A stretch of 64,000 bases of DNA, taken from positions 137,717,954-137,781,953 of the forward strand of contig CP136064.1 of NCBI GenBank assembly GCA_032622095.1, given 5' to 3'. Below the pieces are notes generated by a model that searched no databases, was not told the DNA's origin, and was given only the letters and a program-made list of their open reading frames with translations. Of this stretch, positions 44,530 to 55,475 are shown one piece after another (positions within the stretch are counted from its first letter, which is position 1; every line of letters starts with the position of its first letter). This DNA comes from Siphonodentalium dalli (taxonomy: Eukaryota > Mollusca > Scaphopoda > Gadilida > Siphonodentaliidae). The translations under genes were made by a program, and so were the position numbers.

Positions 44530-45315
44530 CGTAAAATCTCATATTCTGGAAACACCTCAATGGCCACCGAAACCATCGCTAAATTGACCGAATTTATTCT
44601 TAACCACAACTACTTTCAGTTTAATTGAGATATTTTTCTACAGAAATTGGGAACCGCGATGGGCACTCCCATGGCCCCTCAGTTCGCCAATATTTACATG
44701 GCTTGACTTTGAGAAAACATTCTTGGACAATATTGAGCTAAAACCTAAAGTTTATTTTCGGTATATAGATGACATTTTCATCATTTGGGAGCACGGTTTG
44801 TCAGAACTTGAAGAATTTTATGACAAAATTAACAATTTTCACCCTAACCTAAAGTTTACCATGGAAAAGTCTACAGAGACTATCAGCTTCTTGGATGTCA
44901 GAGTTTTCAAAACTGATGGGAAATTAGAAACTGCTGTTTATAGGAAACCAACTGACAAATATAATTACTTACATTCTACAAGTTTTCATCCGGATCATAC
45001 TAAGAGATATGTTTATGTATAGTCAGGCTTTACGTTACCATCGAATCAATTCGGATCCGAACATTAGCACACAACAAATCTCCAAATTAAAATCGGAATT
45101 CGTGAAACTCGGGTATGAAAAGCGAACTGTGGAGAAGCAGACAACTAAGGCGCTTTCCAAGGATCGTACGGATTTGTTAGCTTATAAATGTTCTGACGTT
45201 AAAGAACGCGTTCCGCTTGTTGTGACACATCACCCCGCAACTAAACTAATGAGACTCATTCTGGTTCAGTCCCAGCATATTCCGGACGGAGATGATCTAC
45301 TTCAGAACATATTCA
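44530..45315 (+). pseudogene. Penelope-like element, reverse transcriptase part (5' truncated)
   Basis: From about 44560 the frames read as the PLE reverse transcriptase: 'LTEFILNHNYFQFN', 'GTAMGTPMAPQFANIYMA', 'YFRYIDDIFIIWEHG' with the catalytic YIDD, 'HPNLKFT', 'ISFLDVRVF', 'AVYRKPTDKYNYLHSTSFHP' and 'HHPATKLMRLI'. PLEs use an RT related to telomerase plus a GIY-YIG nuclease to copy themselves into DNA ends. Internal stops (near 44627 and 44704) and a frameshift near 45010-45020 make it non-functional. The frame stops at the LINE inserted at 45316; the element resumes at 48348. Confidence 0.9.
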
Positions 45316-45463
45316 TGAAATGAGAAAGAAATTTCCCAAAGAACAATTCTTCATTCGAGATGACAAGATCGTTAAACGGAGTGGATTGGGGTTGATGCAG
45401 AGGACTGCCTGATATGCAACAAGTCATCCGACTTCAACCTCAAATGACTTTAATACCATATGT

Positions 45464-46597
45464 ATGTATAGAAATGCCGATAGCCTGATCAATAAACGTG
45501 ACGAACTTCATTTACGCATAAAAGAACAAAGGCCTGCTATAATTTGCATAACGGAAACTCTTCCTAAACGCACGAAAACAGATGTTTCAGATAGTGAATT
45601 CCAAATAGATTACTATGACGCATTCTTCGGAAACAATACTAAAAGAGGAACTGTTATCTATACACATCGCTCACTTGCAGCACAGAAATGCATGGAATTG
45701 GAGAGTGGTAGCTACACAGAATCAGTGTGGTGTGAATGGAAAACAGGTCATGAGTCCATCCTATTTGGGTGTGTATACCGTAGTCCTGAGTCCGATAAAA
45801 TCAACAACGAGTTTCTTGTAAAAATGATAGACACCTTGGGTACCTTTTCTCGTAAGAATGTGTTTATCGTCGGAGATTTTAACTATCCAGAAATATCGTG
45901 GGACACTGGCATCTCGCATGACGAGGACGCGAAGGCATTCGCTGATGAACTTTCAAGAAACTTCTTCAAGCAGCTTATAGATACGCCAACAAGACACCGA
46001 GAAAATCAAAAAGCTAACATCCTAGATCTTCTGATAACAAACAATCCGGATGTTATTAGTAATATTGATCACGAAGCAGCACTAGGTAAAAGCGACCACG
46101 ACGTTATTATGATTGAAATAGAACCATCTCTATTAACTGCCCATCAGTATTCAAAGGAGCCCAGCTTTCTATGGCACAAAGGTAATTACGATATGATACG
46201 ACAACAACTGGGAGAGAACGATTGGTCAGGCTTACATGAAATAGAACTACAACAAGCCTGGAATATGTTCAACAAATCCGTCATGGAACTAGCTGATGCG
46301 CACATACCTAAGAAATGTTTTAACAGTGGAAAAAATCGAAATACATGGGCTAACAAGGATACGATATCGAAAGTCAGAGAGAAGCGTAGGGCTTATAAAA
46401 AGTACAGGAGATCTCGTTCAGACGCGGACTATCAAATTTATAAGAAGCTTCGAAGTGATACAAATATATTGATAAAGACGACGAAAAGGGTATTTGAAAG
46501 GAAAATCTCAGTAGAATCTCACAAAAACCAAAACCAAAAGCATTTTGGAATTATGTGCGCAGCAAAACAACATCGCAGCAAGGGATCGGAGAACTGA
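45464..46597 (+). pseudogene. LINE apurinic-type endonuclease domain (N-terminal ORF2)
   Basis: A 377-codon open frame. It starts within 'YRNADSLINKRDEL' (the N of the first catalytic motif), then 'IICITET' (metal-binding Glu), 'FGCVYRSP', 'VFIVGDFNYPEISWD' (GDFN), 'ILDLLITNNP' and 'LGKSDHDVIMIEI' (SDH); all the main motifs of the exonuclease-endonuclease-phosphatase fold are present over about residues 1-225. It is followed by a basic linker. The nuclease nicks target DNA to prime reverse transcription. The frame shifts near 46545 and continues as the frame from 46555. Upstream 45320-45463 has stops and is probably degraded N-terminal or 5' UTR sequence. Confidence 0.9.
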
Positions 46598-48232
46598 AGA
46601 CAAATGGTGGCAAAACTGTTGCCCGAGAGGACAAAGATAAAGCGAAAGTGCTGAACGATTTCTTTGCTGGGGTTTTCACAAATGAGAATCAAACAGATAT
46701 ACCAGTAATCGACGAGCGTTGCAAGTATTCAAGTCACGCCCCATGCAATTGAGAGAAAACTACGCAACCTAAATCCAAACAAAGACTGCGGGCCTGATAA
46801 TATCCACCCAAAACTACTAACAGAATCGGCATCGGAGCTCAGTATACCATTATCCATCCTGTTAAACAGATCTCTGTCTGAGGGGAAAATACCTCGGCTG
46901 TGGAAACAAGCGAACGTGTCATGCCTTTTCAAAAAAGGAACCAAATATGATCCTGGAAACTATCGTCCTGTGAGTCTAACCTGTATTCTCTGCAAATTAT
47001 TGGAGTCTTTCGTGGCTGATGCTGTTATGACTCACATGGAAGAAAATAACCTTTTCACTACATGTCAACACGGATTTAGATCTGGCCGCTCATGTAAAAC
47101 TCAACTACTCGACTATCTATCACATGTCACACCGTCTCTTGATAACAGCGAACCAGTTCATGTTATATATTTCAATTTCAAAAAAGCCTTTGATACTGTT
47201 CCGCACAAAAGCTACTCAGCAAAATATATTCATACGGAATTCGTGACAACATTTTCTCGTGGATAAAGGAGTTTCTGTGTTGTCGACAGCAAAGAGTTCG
47301 AGTGAGTTCTTCATTCTCAGACTGGACATCGGTGATCAGCGGTGTACCTCAGGGTAGATTTTTGGATCTATTCTTTTTACAATGTACATTAACTTTTTAC
47401 CTGAATGTGTTACTACCACATGCAAAATTTCGCTGATGATACTAAGATCTTTGGAAATCCACTTCAGGACAATATACAACTAGATGTTGATGCTATGTGT
47501 AAGTTGTCCATGGATTTGCAATTACAATTAAATTCTAAGAAGACGCATGTTATACACATGGGCCACAACAATCCTCGCAATATATATGTGATGTCTAATG
47601 TTCCAGAAAATCCACCAATATTAGTCAGCCCATCGAAAAAAGACTTAGGAGTAACGATTGATGAAAAATTTAAATTTGACATCCACAATAACGCTGTATA
47701 TGTAGTAAGGCATACCGAATCCTCGGCATAATAAAAAGAACATTCGTCAGTTTGGAATTGGACACGTTCAGACAGTTATACATATCCATGGTAAGACCTG
47801 TATTGGAGTACTGTAACACTGTTTGGCACCAACACCATACACACCAGTGTGTGCCACTAGAGTGTGTACAACGTCGTGCTACAAAAATGGTCCCACAACT
47901 GGATTATAAACAATGATTAATACGTCTCAATTTGATGTCAGTGAAGTTTCGCAGATTCCGTGGAGATATGATGGAGACCTTCAAAATTTTAAAACAGTCT
48001 TACAACGTATAAAATCCGGACTTCTATTTTCAAAGATCATTATCTACAACCACAAGGGGTCACTCGCTGAAATTACAATTGCCTCGTAAAACTAAAGACA
48101 TAGGCAAATATTATTTCACCCAGAGAGTTGTTATACCATGGAACAATTTACCAGAGATGATTGTTTCATCCGTCAACCTGACGCAGTTTGACTCATATTT
48201 ATATAGCCAGAAATATGAGTACGATGAGTGAT
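46555..48232 (+). pseudogene. LINE reverse transcriptase, broken copy
   Basis: Several frames in order give the RT: 'KAKVLNDFFAGVFTNE', 'NKDCGPDNIHPKLL', 'WKQANVSCLFKKG', 'NYRPVSLTCILCKLLES', 'QHGFRSGRSCKTQLL', motif A 'YFNFKKAFDTVPH', 'SGVPQG', motif C 'FADDTKIF', 'NSKKTHVIHMG', 'KKDLGVTID', then the C-terminal 'YISMVRPVLEYCNTVW', 'VQRRATKMVPQL' and 'RVVIPWNNLPEM'. Frameshifts occur near 46740, 47210 and 47355-47400 and there are further stops. In motif A the usual aspartate (YLDF) is asparagine (YFNF), so this copy would be inactive even if the frame were intact. The domain order matches a single-ORF2 LINE. Confidence 0.88.
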
Positions 48233-48343
48233 TTTAACATATTGTTTTTATGATTACGTTATAATTTATATCCATGTTTCAAATCGGAACAAAAAGTCGG
48301 ATGACTTATTTCGAAATAAATGATACTGATACTGACACTGATG

Positions 48344-48870
48344 TTCAAGGAGAGGCCGTTACTGGCGACTAGGCAACCACCTAACCTACGACAGATGCTT
48401 GTTTCTAACCAATTTCGGTCGTCTAATCTTTCTATCGGAACCAAACCGTGTAACACTCCAATATGTGGCACATGCGAACTAGTATCTTCTATTAAAGGAC
48501 GGATATCCGATAATTCAGAAGGGACTATTCACCTGTCGAAGCACAGGTGTGGTATACATCTTAACTTGCGCACGATGCCCGGATGTTCACTACATAGGAG
48601 AGACTGGACAGCCGTTATGTGGACGAATCACTGGCCACCGACAGAATATCAACAACAACGACGATTTGCCTGTTGCGAACCATTTCTGCCTTCCGCGCCA
48701 TTCTGTTAAGGACATTCGTGTCCAAGTGATACAGGGAGGACTATCGGACCTTCACAGTCGCAGGATTACAGAGCAAAAATACATTTCAATGTTTGACAGT
48801 TTCAATGTTTGACGGTATCAATAGAGATGCTGGATTCATGTCCGCGTGGTTGTAGTCTTATTGTGATATC
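48344..48870 (+). pseudogene. Penelope-like element, linker and GIY-YIG endonuclease
   Basis: Continuation of the PLE after the LINE. 'PPNLRQMLVSN' and the Cys-rich linker 'KPCNTPICGTC' precede the GIY-YIG nuclease: 'VVYILTCARCPDVHYIGET' with the paired tyrosines, 'GRITGHRQNI' with the catalytic Arg/His helix, then 'RITEQKYISMFDSFN' with the Glu helix and 'DGINRDAGFMSAW'. GIY-YIG downstream of the RT is the canonical EN+ Penelope order. A frameshift near 48525 separates linker and nuclease. A small tandem repeat (TTTCAATGTTTGACAG, 48786-48815) shifts the frame before the end. Confidence 0.9.
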
Positions 48871-49187
48871 TTATTGCAACTAACATGCAGCTCTATACCT
48901 TTCAATTATACCTATACTCTAGGTCCTAATTTATATCTACTAGAATTTGGTAACCATCAACTTGTTTACCTAGGATACAACGTCATCACGTCATCATCAA
49001 CGCTTCATGTAGTTTTAACGTTTCTTGTCTCATTTCTCGTTTGTCTGTCACTTGATAAAGTCTATGTTAGACGAAAGCTCGTGAGAAAAAATTATACAAT
49101 AGGTCTTAAAGGTGTTACCATTTATTTCAACCCAAATATCAATCAGACCTATACGGCTACACTAATTTACCTTTATATATACATTGG
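48871..49187 (+). mobile_element. Penelope-like element, 3' terminal part
   Basis: Follows the GIY-YIG region without a visible boundary. A 118-aa frame (48874-49230) contains a hydrophobic stretch (VVLTFLVSFLVCLSL) but runs into the (TA)n tract, so I treat it as probably chance. CGTCATCACGTCATCATCAA is a short internal repeat. Confidence 0.5.
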
Positions 49188-49213
49188 TATGTATATATAT
49201 ATATATATATATA
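49188..49213. repeat. (TA)n microsatellite
   Basis: Alternating TATATA immediately before the Helitron 5' end, a typical AT-rich Helitron target. Confidence 0.85.
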
Positions 49214-49840
49214 TCTCATATATATTTTGAAGACCTCTGTTTGTCTGTCTGTATGTCCTTTATAGAATCGAAAACGGGTTGACCGATCGAGACTAAACTT
49301 CCTATCCAAAGGTGAAATCCGACGGACACCGTCGGCGTCGCGTTTTGGAGAAGCTCAGAGCACCCGTTCTCCAATCTCAGTCACAAAAAACGGCACTGCG
49401 GTGGTTAATCAAGTGATAATTTAACGAGCGTTTGTTTTTGACGCATCGCTATAACGAGCGTTTTTTTTTTACCATTCAACGTTATTAGCATCTGCAGAGA
49501 GATATACGGGAACATCTAATATATAGAAACGGGTGGAGCTATCGACTTGAAATTTGGTATGTGAATGTATCTTGTCCCGGATACGAATTTTATCGGGTCG
49601 CCGAGCCCGTGCGATGCCAGTTTCGCGCATGCGCAGACCAGATCTAGGAAACGGGTGGAGCTATCGACTTGAAATTTGCTATGTGAATGTATCTTGCCCC
49701 GGATACGAATTTTATCGGGTCGCAGAGCCCGTGCGACGCCAGCTTCGCGCATGCGCAGACCAGATCTAGGAAACGGGTGGAGCTATCGACTTGAAATTTG
49801 GTTTTTGAATAGCCGGGACAACGTCGGGCTCATCGGCTAG
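49214..49840 (+). mobile_element. Non-autonomous Helitron with internal 122-bp tandem repeat
   Basis: 5' end TCTCATATATATTTTGAAGA (TC), followed by GTTTGTCTGTCTGTATGTCC as in the minus-strand copies at 14 kb. 3' end AGCCGGGACAACGTCGGGCT then CATCGGCTAG, followed by T, so CTAG closes the element. The terminal stem is imperfect. Inside, GAAACGGGTGGAGCTATCGA begins at 49526, 49648 and 49770: two full 122-bp units and a partial third, each with 'TCGCGCATGCGCAGACCAGA'. No Rep/helicase. The 71- and 78-aa frames on both strands come from the repeat. Confidence 0.82.
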
Positions 49841-50250
49841 TATATATATAATGAGTTGCCACATGGAGAATTATGTCATGACAAGTGGTCCGACCCAGCA
49901 TTTAATTAATGCATACACTGCTATAAAATGATATAAAAGTAATCATTTTAACATTAGAAACTGAGGCTTTGGTGGCCATTTTGAATGGCGCCCTCTGTTG
50001 GGTGATTTTTTAGCAAGGCTATTTCCAGATGTTGGCAACCGGACGCAATTTGGTGTTAAATACCCAAAATTTCTAGAAGATTTATAGACTATGGATGATC
50101 ACCCATATAGCGTGAGTTGTTTAATACGCAGATAATTCAGCCATGGCAAATGCTCTGACCCAACAGTGAATAAATTGCTATAAAATCTGATAAAATTATA
50201 TAAAAGTAAGCATTTCTGCAAACAATCACGTCTGTGAATAAGGTTTTTTC
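49841..50250. other. Unassigned sequence
   Basis: 'CTATAAAATGATATAAAAGTAA' and 'CTATAAAATCTGATAAAATT' near 49920 and 50180 show weak duplication. No gene. Confidence 0.4.
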
Positions 50251-50254
50251 AAAA

Positions 50255-50700
50255 GAATCACGTCCCATATGAGTTTATAACATTGACATGTAGATGGGAA
50301 CGAGTCATTTTGGGGTCATTCGGCCATAAAACATGGCCACTGGCAGCCATCTTGGATTTTACTATTTGTATGACTAACTCCTGTGGCACGGGCTACATGT
50401 CGTACCTTTGGTCAGATCATAATTAAATTTGTCATTGATGTTAATAGTGACATGTAGATGGGAACGAGTAGTCATTTTGGGTCATTCGGTCATAAAACGT
50501 GGCTCCCGGTAGCCAATAGCCATCTTGGATTTTACTCTTTGCATGACTACATGTAAATCCTTTGGCACACTCATCCGATCATCACCAAACTTCATATTGA
50601 TCTTGATATTGATCTACTAGATGGGAGTTCTCAAATGTTTTTGATATTCATTGGAAAACATAGCCGCCAAAGGCCATCTTGGATTTTTAATTTATATATA
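50255..50700. repeat. 'AAGATGGC' repeat array, third block (inverted orientation)
   Basis: Units share GACATGTAGATGGGAACGAG, TCATTTTGGGGTCATTCGGC, AAAACATGGCC, AGCCATCTTGGATTTTACT, GCATGACTA and TCCTTTGGCAC, the inverse of the arrays at 13.2-13.8 and 15.6-16.2 kb. Confidence 0.8.
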
Positions 50701-50719
50701 TATCTCTTCAAGTTGATAA

Positions 50720-50866
50720 TCTAGTATTACTCAAGACATTTCAACTTTCCACATTCCTAATCAATCCATTGACTGTAACACTTTATATTGTTCCCTTTCC
50801 AAGTTGAGCTACAGTGTCATTGACACTTTTATTTATAAATATGTTTAAATTATAATTTTAATTGCG
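50720..50866. repeat. Segment repeated at 52620-52765
   Basis: AAGACATTTCAACTTTCC, 'CCTAATCAATCCATTGACTGT', 'GTTCCCTTTCCAAGTTGAGC', TACAGTGTCATTGACACTTT. The same order follows the array at 51.6-52.6 kb, so array plus this terminus form one element family. Confidence 0.7.
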
Positions 50867-51036
50867 CTTAACCCTTTTATGGCGGGAGCTGCGCTGGTGT
50901 AGCAGTAAAGATCCAGTGCCAGTGCATTCTCTTATATATGCAAGTCTCCCATATTCAGCATATATAAGAGATTGCATTGGCACCGGGTTTTCACAAAATT
51001 TCAGGAAGCTCCAGTCATGGAAGGGTTAATCGCAAA
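50867..51036. mobile_element. Palindromic MITE, TTGCGCTTAACCC ends
   Basis: ATTGCGCTTAACCCTTTTAT then GGCGGGAGCT; the far side is AGCTCCAGTCATGGAAGGGT then TAATCGCAAAT. The inner pair (GTGCATTCTCTTATATATGC against GCATATATAAGAGATTGCAT) continues the stem. About 170 bp, no ORF. Confidence 0.8.
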
Positions 51037-51535
51037 TAAAAGAATTGCTCTTAATAAGCGAAAATAATTGGCCACTTAGATATTCCCATCACCACATGAC
51101 TGAATGGCTGAACCCATTGATCCGAGGGGGTTTATACAAATATGGAAACCTATGTTTGCTTAAGCGCAACCTATCAGAAACTACTGATAATGACTATCAT
51201 TTGTGCTTAAATTTTGGACACATCTTGATCTTTCATTTTCTTATTCATTCTCATATATGTTGATATGTTGAAATACATTTCAAGTTATATGCACATATTA
51301 TACATAATTCTATATTTTGTTAACCGGTACCCATAATCCACCACTCTTTGTCAACTGGTATTCATGGTTGGGGGGGGGGGGGGGTAGTAATGACAATCAC
51401 ATATATGTCTACACAGAGTGAAGAAGTAGGATTTCTGTGTGGGCCAAATAATTTGGAAAGTGTCTGAATGTTCCATAGTTAACTTTTGACATAAATGTAA
51501 ATGTTGTATAGTCATGTATCACTTATCATATTGGT
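51037..51535. other. Unassigned sequence with poly-G tract
   Basis: A (G)17-like tract lies at about 51369-51385. TTGCTTAAGCGCAACC near 51157 is another copy of the TTAAGCGCAA motif. The 72-aa frame at 51045-51263 is not supported. Confidence 0.45.
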
Positions 51536-52765
51536 TTTTAGCTCAAATTACTTTGTAAGTTTGAGCTATTGCCATGGGTTGGCGTCCGTCGTCCGTGTGT
51601 GTGTGTGTCCGTCATCAATTTCCTTTGGCGCTGGCTATATGTCTATGAAATTTGTCATGAATGTTGACATTGACATGTAGATGGGAACGAGTCATTTTGT
51701 GGTCATTCAGCCAAAAAACATGGCCGCTGGTGGCCATCTTGGATTTTACTCTTTGCATCACTAAATCCTTTGACACACCTTTATATAGACCACAAGCCTG
51801 ATCCGATTATCACCAAACTTCATATGGATAATCGTGGTGACATTTAGATGGGAACGAGTCATTTTGGAGTCATTTGACCTAAAAACATGGCCGCCGTTAG
51901 CCATCTTGGATTTTACTATTTGCATCACTAAATACTTTCACACACCTTTATACAGACCACAAGCCTGATCCGATCATCACCAAACTTCATATTCATCATT
52001 GGGGTGGCCCCTAGTTGGGCACGAATCATTTTGGGGTAATTCGGCCAAAAAACATGGCCGGTGGTGGCCATCTGGGATTTCAAAATTGAATCCATTGGCG
52101 CGGGCTACATGCCCTACTGTTTGTCTTATCATCATAAAAAGTGTCATAAATGTTGACATTTACATGTAGATTGGAACGAATCATTTTAGGATCAATCGGA
52201 CAAAAAACATGGCCGCTGTTGGCCATCTTGGATTTTACTCTTTGCACCACTAAATCCTTTGACACATCCTACATACCACATCCCTGATCCGATCATCACC
52301 AAACTTCATATGGATCACCGGGGTGACCTCTTAATGGGAACGAGTCATTTTGCGGTCATTCGGCATAAAAATATGCCCACCAATGGCCATTTTGGATTTT
52401 ACTCTTTGTATGACTAATATTTCTACAAAATCCATTAACATTGGTTATAGACCGATCTGTTTGTTTGATATTCATGAAGCTTCATGGATGTTGCCATTGA
52501 CATGTAGATGGGAACGAGTCATTTTGGGGTCATTCGGCCAAAAAACATGGCCGCTGGCAGCCATCTTGGATTTCAAAATTGAATCCGTTGACGCGGGCTA
52601 CTTCCACCAATATTTATTTTTTGGTCTCTCTTGACATTTACATCTTGTCTTACTTAGACATTTCAAATAGCACCTTTCCTAATTCCTCCATTTACTGTCA
52701 ACCATTAAATTATTCCCCTACCTAAGTTTAGCTACAGTGTCATTGACACTTTCATTTATGTGTAC
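51536..52765. mobile_element. Repeat element: hairpin/CCGTCGTCCG start, 'AAGATGGC' array, TCATTGACA end
   Basis: Starts with an imperfect hairpin TTTTTAGCTCAAATTACTTTG.. TTTGAGCTATTGCC then GGCGTCCGTCGTCCG(TG)n, followed by five 'GACATGTAGATGGGAACGAG ... CCATCTTGGATTTTACT' units (about 51670, 51840, 52010, 52170, 52320 and 52490 by their GGGAACGA cores), and ends with the segment shared with 50720-50866. The hairpin-plus-CCGTC start is a layout I associate with mollusc repeats (from memory, not checked). No coding content. Confidence 0.7.
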
Positions 52766-53160
52766 CCATACCATGAATGGTACACATAATACCGTAGTCC
52801 GGATCAACCATCCGTCGTTCGTCCGTCTGTCTGCCCGTAGACACTTGCTATCCGACACGATTACTCGAGTATTTTTTATCGGATTGTGTTCAAATTGATG
52901 TGCATGTTTATTATGACACACCCCTGATCTGTATAGTTTTTGGTATCGATCGGTTTAGTAATTATTAACACATTGCATTCACACATGGGCATGTGGTATC
53001 CAATGCTATAACTGAGGTATTTTTTGTCCGATTGTGTTCATATTTGATATGTATGTTTATGATGACACACCCCTTACCTGTATAGTTTAATAATGTCTCA
53101 CCCCTAAATACAGATCGAGTTCGAATATGGGTTTGATCCGATATATTTTAACAGAGTTAT
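52766..53160. mobile_element. Second hairpin/CCGTC element start with ~170-bp tandem units
   Basis: GTGTACCCATACCATGAATG GTACACA forms a hairpin, then GTCCGGATCAACCATCCGTC and GTTCGTCCGTCTGTC. It is followed by two units with 'TATTTTTTGTCCGATTGTGTTCA', 'ATGTATGTTTATGATGACAC' and 'ACACCCCTTACCTGTATAG'. Similar 'GATAACACACCCTTAACCTG' text recurs at about 54028, so the element may continue in decayed form. Confidence 0.6.
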
Positions 53161-55157
53161 GGTCCTTTATAACTCAAGTAATTAATACCTGTTTGCCTAT
53201 GCCAATTTGAAGAGAACATATCACTCAGACCATGTGTGTTATTGGAATGAGTTATTTACAGCTACATGTATGGACATTAGATAGTACATGCTAAGCCTGG
53301 TCATTGGTGGCTGACAGGCCTTGTTTATCATATGTCAAACTGTGATTGATGACTATCTGGTCCAGTTCTGATTTCTGTGCAATATTATATTGACCCCTTT
53401 GTTGAAACAGGTTCATTACATTAGTTAATGTACACTCGATAAGACACATATTCTAAAATAATAAATTGGAATAGTCCATTGTGACTTTGTAGGGATGTTT
53501 TACAGACATTGCTGTATACAGACATTGTTATTTACAGACACTGTTTTATCTTATAACAAAATTAATCCACACAGTCCTTAGTTCCATGATATGATGTCAT
53601 TGACAATGATTAACCCTCTCCACACATCATACGGTTTTGATGCTTTTCATTTGATCATTCTCCTATTCTATGTCCAGGTTGATGGTGATCCACTTTTGAT
53701 TTGCATCGATTTGGGATTAAAATTAAACCATTCCATAGACACATATTATGTGATAGACAGATATAATATTATCCCTTTCACTTTGAGCCAGGTTCAGTAA
53801 GGGTTTAAATAAATCACCAATTGAATATTCATCATTAGAGGAAATGTCTTATTTTGAAATTCCCTCAATTGCATTTGGGGTGCAGGATAATATTAACGGT
53901 GCTGGTAATCTTGAGACTGACTTAGTTTATCAGATCATTAGTTTGGGTAAGATTAACCCCATACTATCCGATTTGATAACTCAAATATTTCCATTGTTTA
54001 TGTTTATAATTCTTGGCATAGTTTATGATAACACACCCTTAACCTGCATAGTGAGGGTCATTTGGTTTATTTGCTTAAAAATATTAACATCCTCCACCAA
54101 TCCTGTTGACGCAATGTGATAACTAAATATTTTTCACATTATCACTATATAAATAACCGCATCCATGTTAATCATGACACATTCTTCACCTGTATAAATG
54201 TTGGTATCGATTGAATGGTTTTGAAAATAATAACCATAACTTTAATTATATTTCCGCTGTTTACAGACATTGTATCTTTCCAATGATCAGCTTAGCCTCA
54301 GAAGAAAATTAACCCACCCCATTCCATCGTAATACAGTATGCTATCCAATGTAATGAATCTAATACTTTCAATCTGACCAATCTCATATCTCACCTCTAG
54401 TTATCTGCAAATTCTGCATTAAAACAGTTTATATCCAATCATTATCAATCATTTTATATCCAGGTCTATACATCCCTCACTTGTATATAAAATGTTACAT
54501 TTCAATGTAATAAGCAAATAAATTGAGTGGCTATGTTTATCTACTTAATTTCTTAACTATTTTGTCTTTAACTGCTATGGTGCTTCTCTCTGACTATGGA
54601 TTGAGCTTAATTAGCTCTATCACTCTATAAGACATATCTGTGTTGGAGTGAACTAATAGGTTGAAATAGAATTCCACATTCATGTTTCTATAATGTTTAT
54701 GTGAGCAAGGTGCCCAATAAGTCTGATTCCACTTGTGAACTTAATATATAGTAAGGTGTGAATTGTTGAAACTTTTGTTCTCATGAAAAGGATGGTGTAA
54801 GGATTTATAAAAATAGCTAATCGCTATCGCCAAGGGCAAGGTATGGGTTAAACATCTGCCAATCGTGATCGGCCTCTAGTTTTTCAATACTCACACAATG
54901 TTTTCTTCTCTTTACAGCAACATTATAGGTGACTACCGGATAATGATAATGACAGCTGAGACGAGAGAAAATAGAACCGGAAATAAAATTGTAAAAGCCA
55001 ATGATGCAAGAGCATGGGCTTTTAATCGACTTGCCCACAGGCTATTATGGAAACACTAGGAACCTGCCAGTTCATCAGCTCCTAACAAGAAAATTTAATG
55101 CTGCCTGTCTTGAACAAATTTAATCTTAAATATTTGATTTTCCTACATGCACATAAC
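53161..55157. other. Unassigned sequence
   Basis: Small repeated phrases (TACAGACATTG three times near 53500-53530; CCTGTATAAATG) but no gene. Frames at 53591-53800 and 53844-54119 show only hydrophobic runs without family features. Confidence 0.4.
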
Positions 55158-55343
55158 TATACTCTCAGGTGCCTAATAATCGTGATGACCTAATAATTGT
55201 TATGGGCGTGAATTTAGGCTGAAATTAATAACAGTGATGGCAATTTCACTCTATGTCTCAATGTTACATAATAGTGATCATTTGGGAATTTTCTTGAAGA
55301 TTAATAATCGTGCTGACACTATTATTAGGCAGCTGAGAGTATA
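55158..55343. mobile_element. MITE, family with ATACTCTCA ends (copy 2)
   Basis: TATACTCTCAGGTGCCTAAT at the left, ATTATTAGGCAGCTGAGAGT then ATA at the right, good inverted repeats with TA borders. The interior is shared with 1743-1945 (GGCTGAAATTAATAACAGTG). Confidence 0.85.
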
Positions 55344-55475
55344 GTGTGCATTAAAATTTCTCTTTACTCAAGACAGAAGGTCTCAAGCCCTTGTATTAAA
55401 AGCAGAGAGGATTTTTTTGTTCAATGGCCTTAATAGTCCGCATTAAGCCTCTTATCAGTCTAAATAACCAATTCG

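Larger units (their letters stand above)
45316..48347 (+). mobile_element. APE-type LINE inserted in the Penelope element
   Basis: The PLE codon for Phe in 'LLQNIF' (TTC 45312-45314) is followed by A at 45315; after the LINE the sequence again reads TTCA (48344-48347) and continues in the PLE frame as 'KERPLLATRQ'. TTCA is therefore a target-site duplication, and removing one copy plus the LINE restores the PLE frame. The LINE ends in AATAAATGATACTGATACTG, an AATAAA plus (TGATAC)n-like tail. It carries an endonuclease and RT listed below. Protein layout and tail resemble the CR1/L2-like side of the Jockey group, but clade assignment needs a tree. Confidence 0.88.

Noticed and set aside
48874-49230. 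118-aa ORF with hydrophobic stretch downstream of the GIY-YIG domain
   Set aside because: It runs into a (TA)n tract and follows the end of the Penelope protein; most likely 3' non-coding sequence.
53591-54119. ORFs with hydrophobic segments, possible membrane proteins
   Set aside because: Short, AT-driven hydrophobic codons in repeat-bearing sequence; no continuation or recognisable family.
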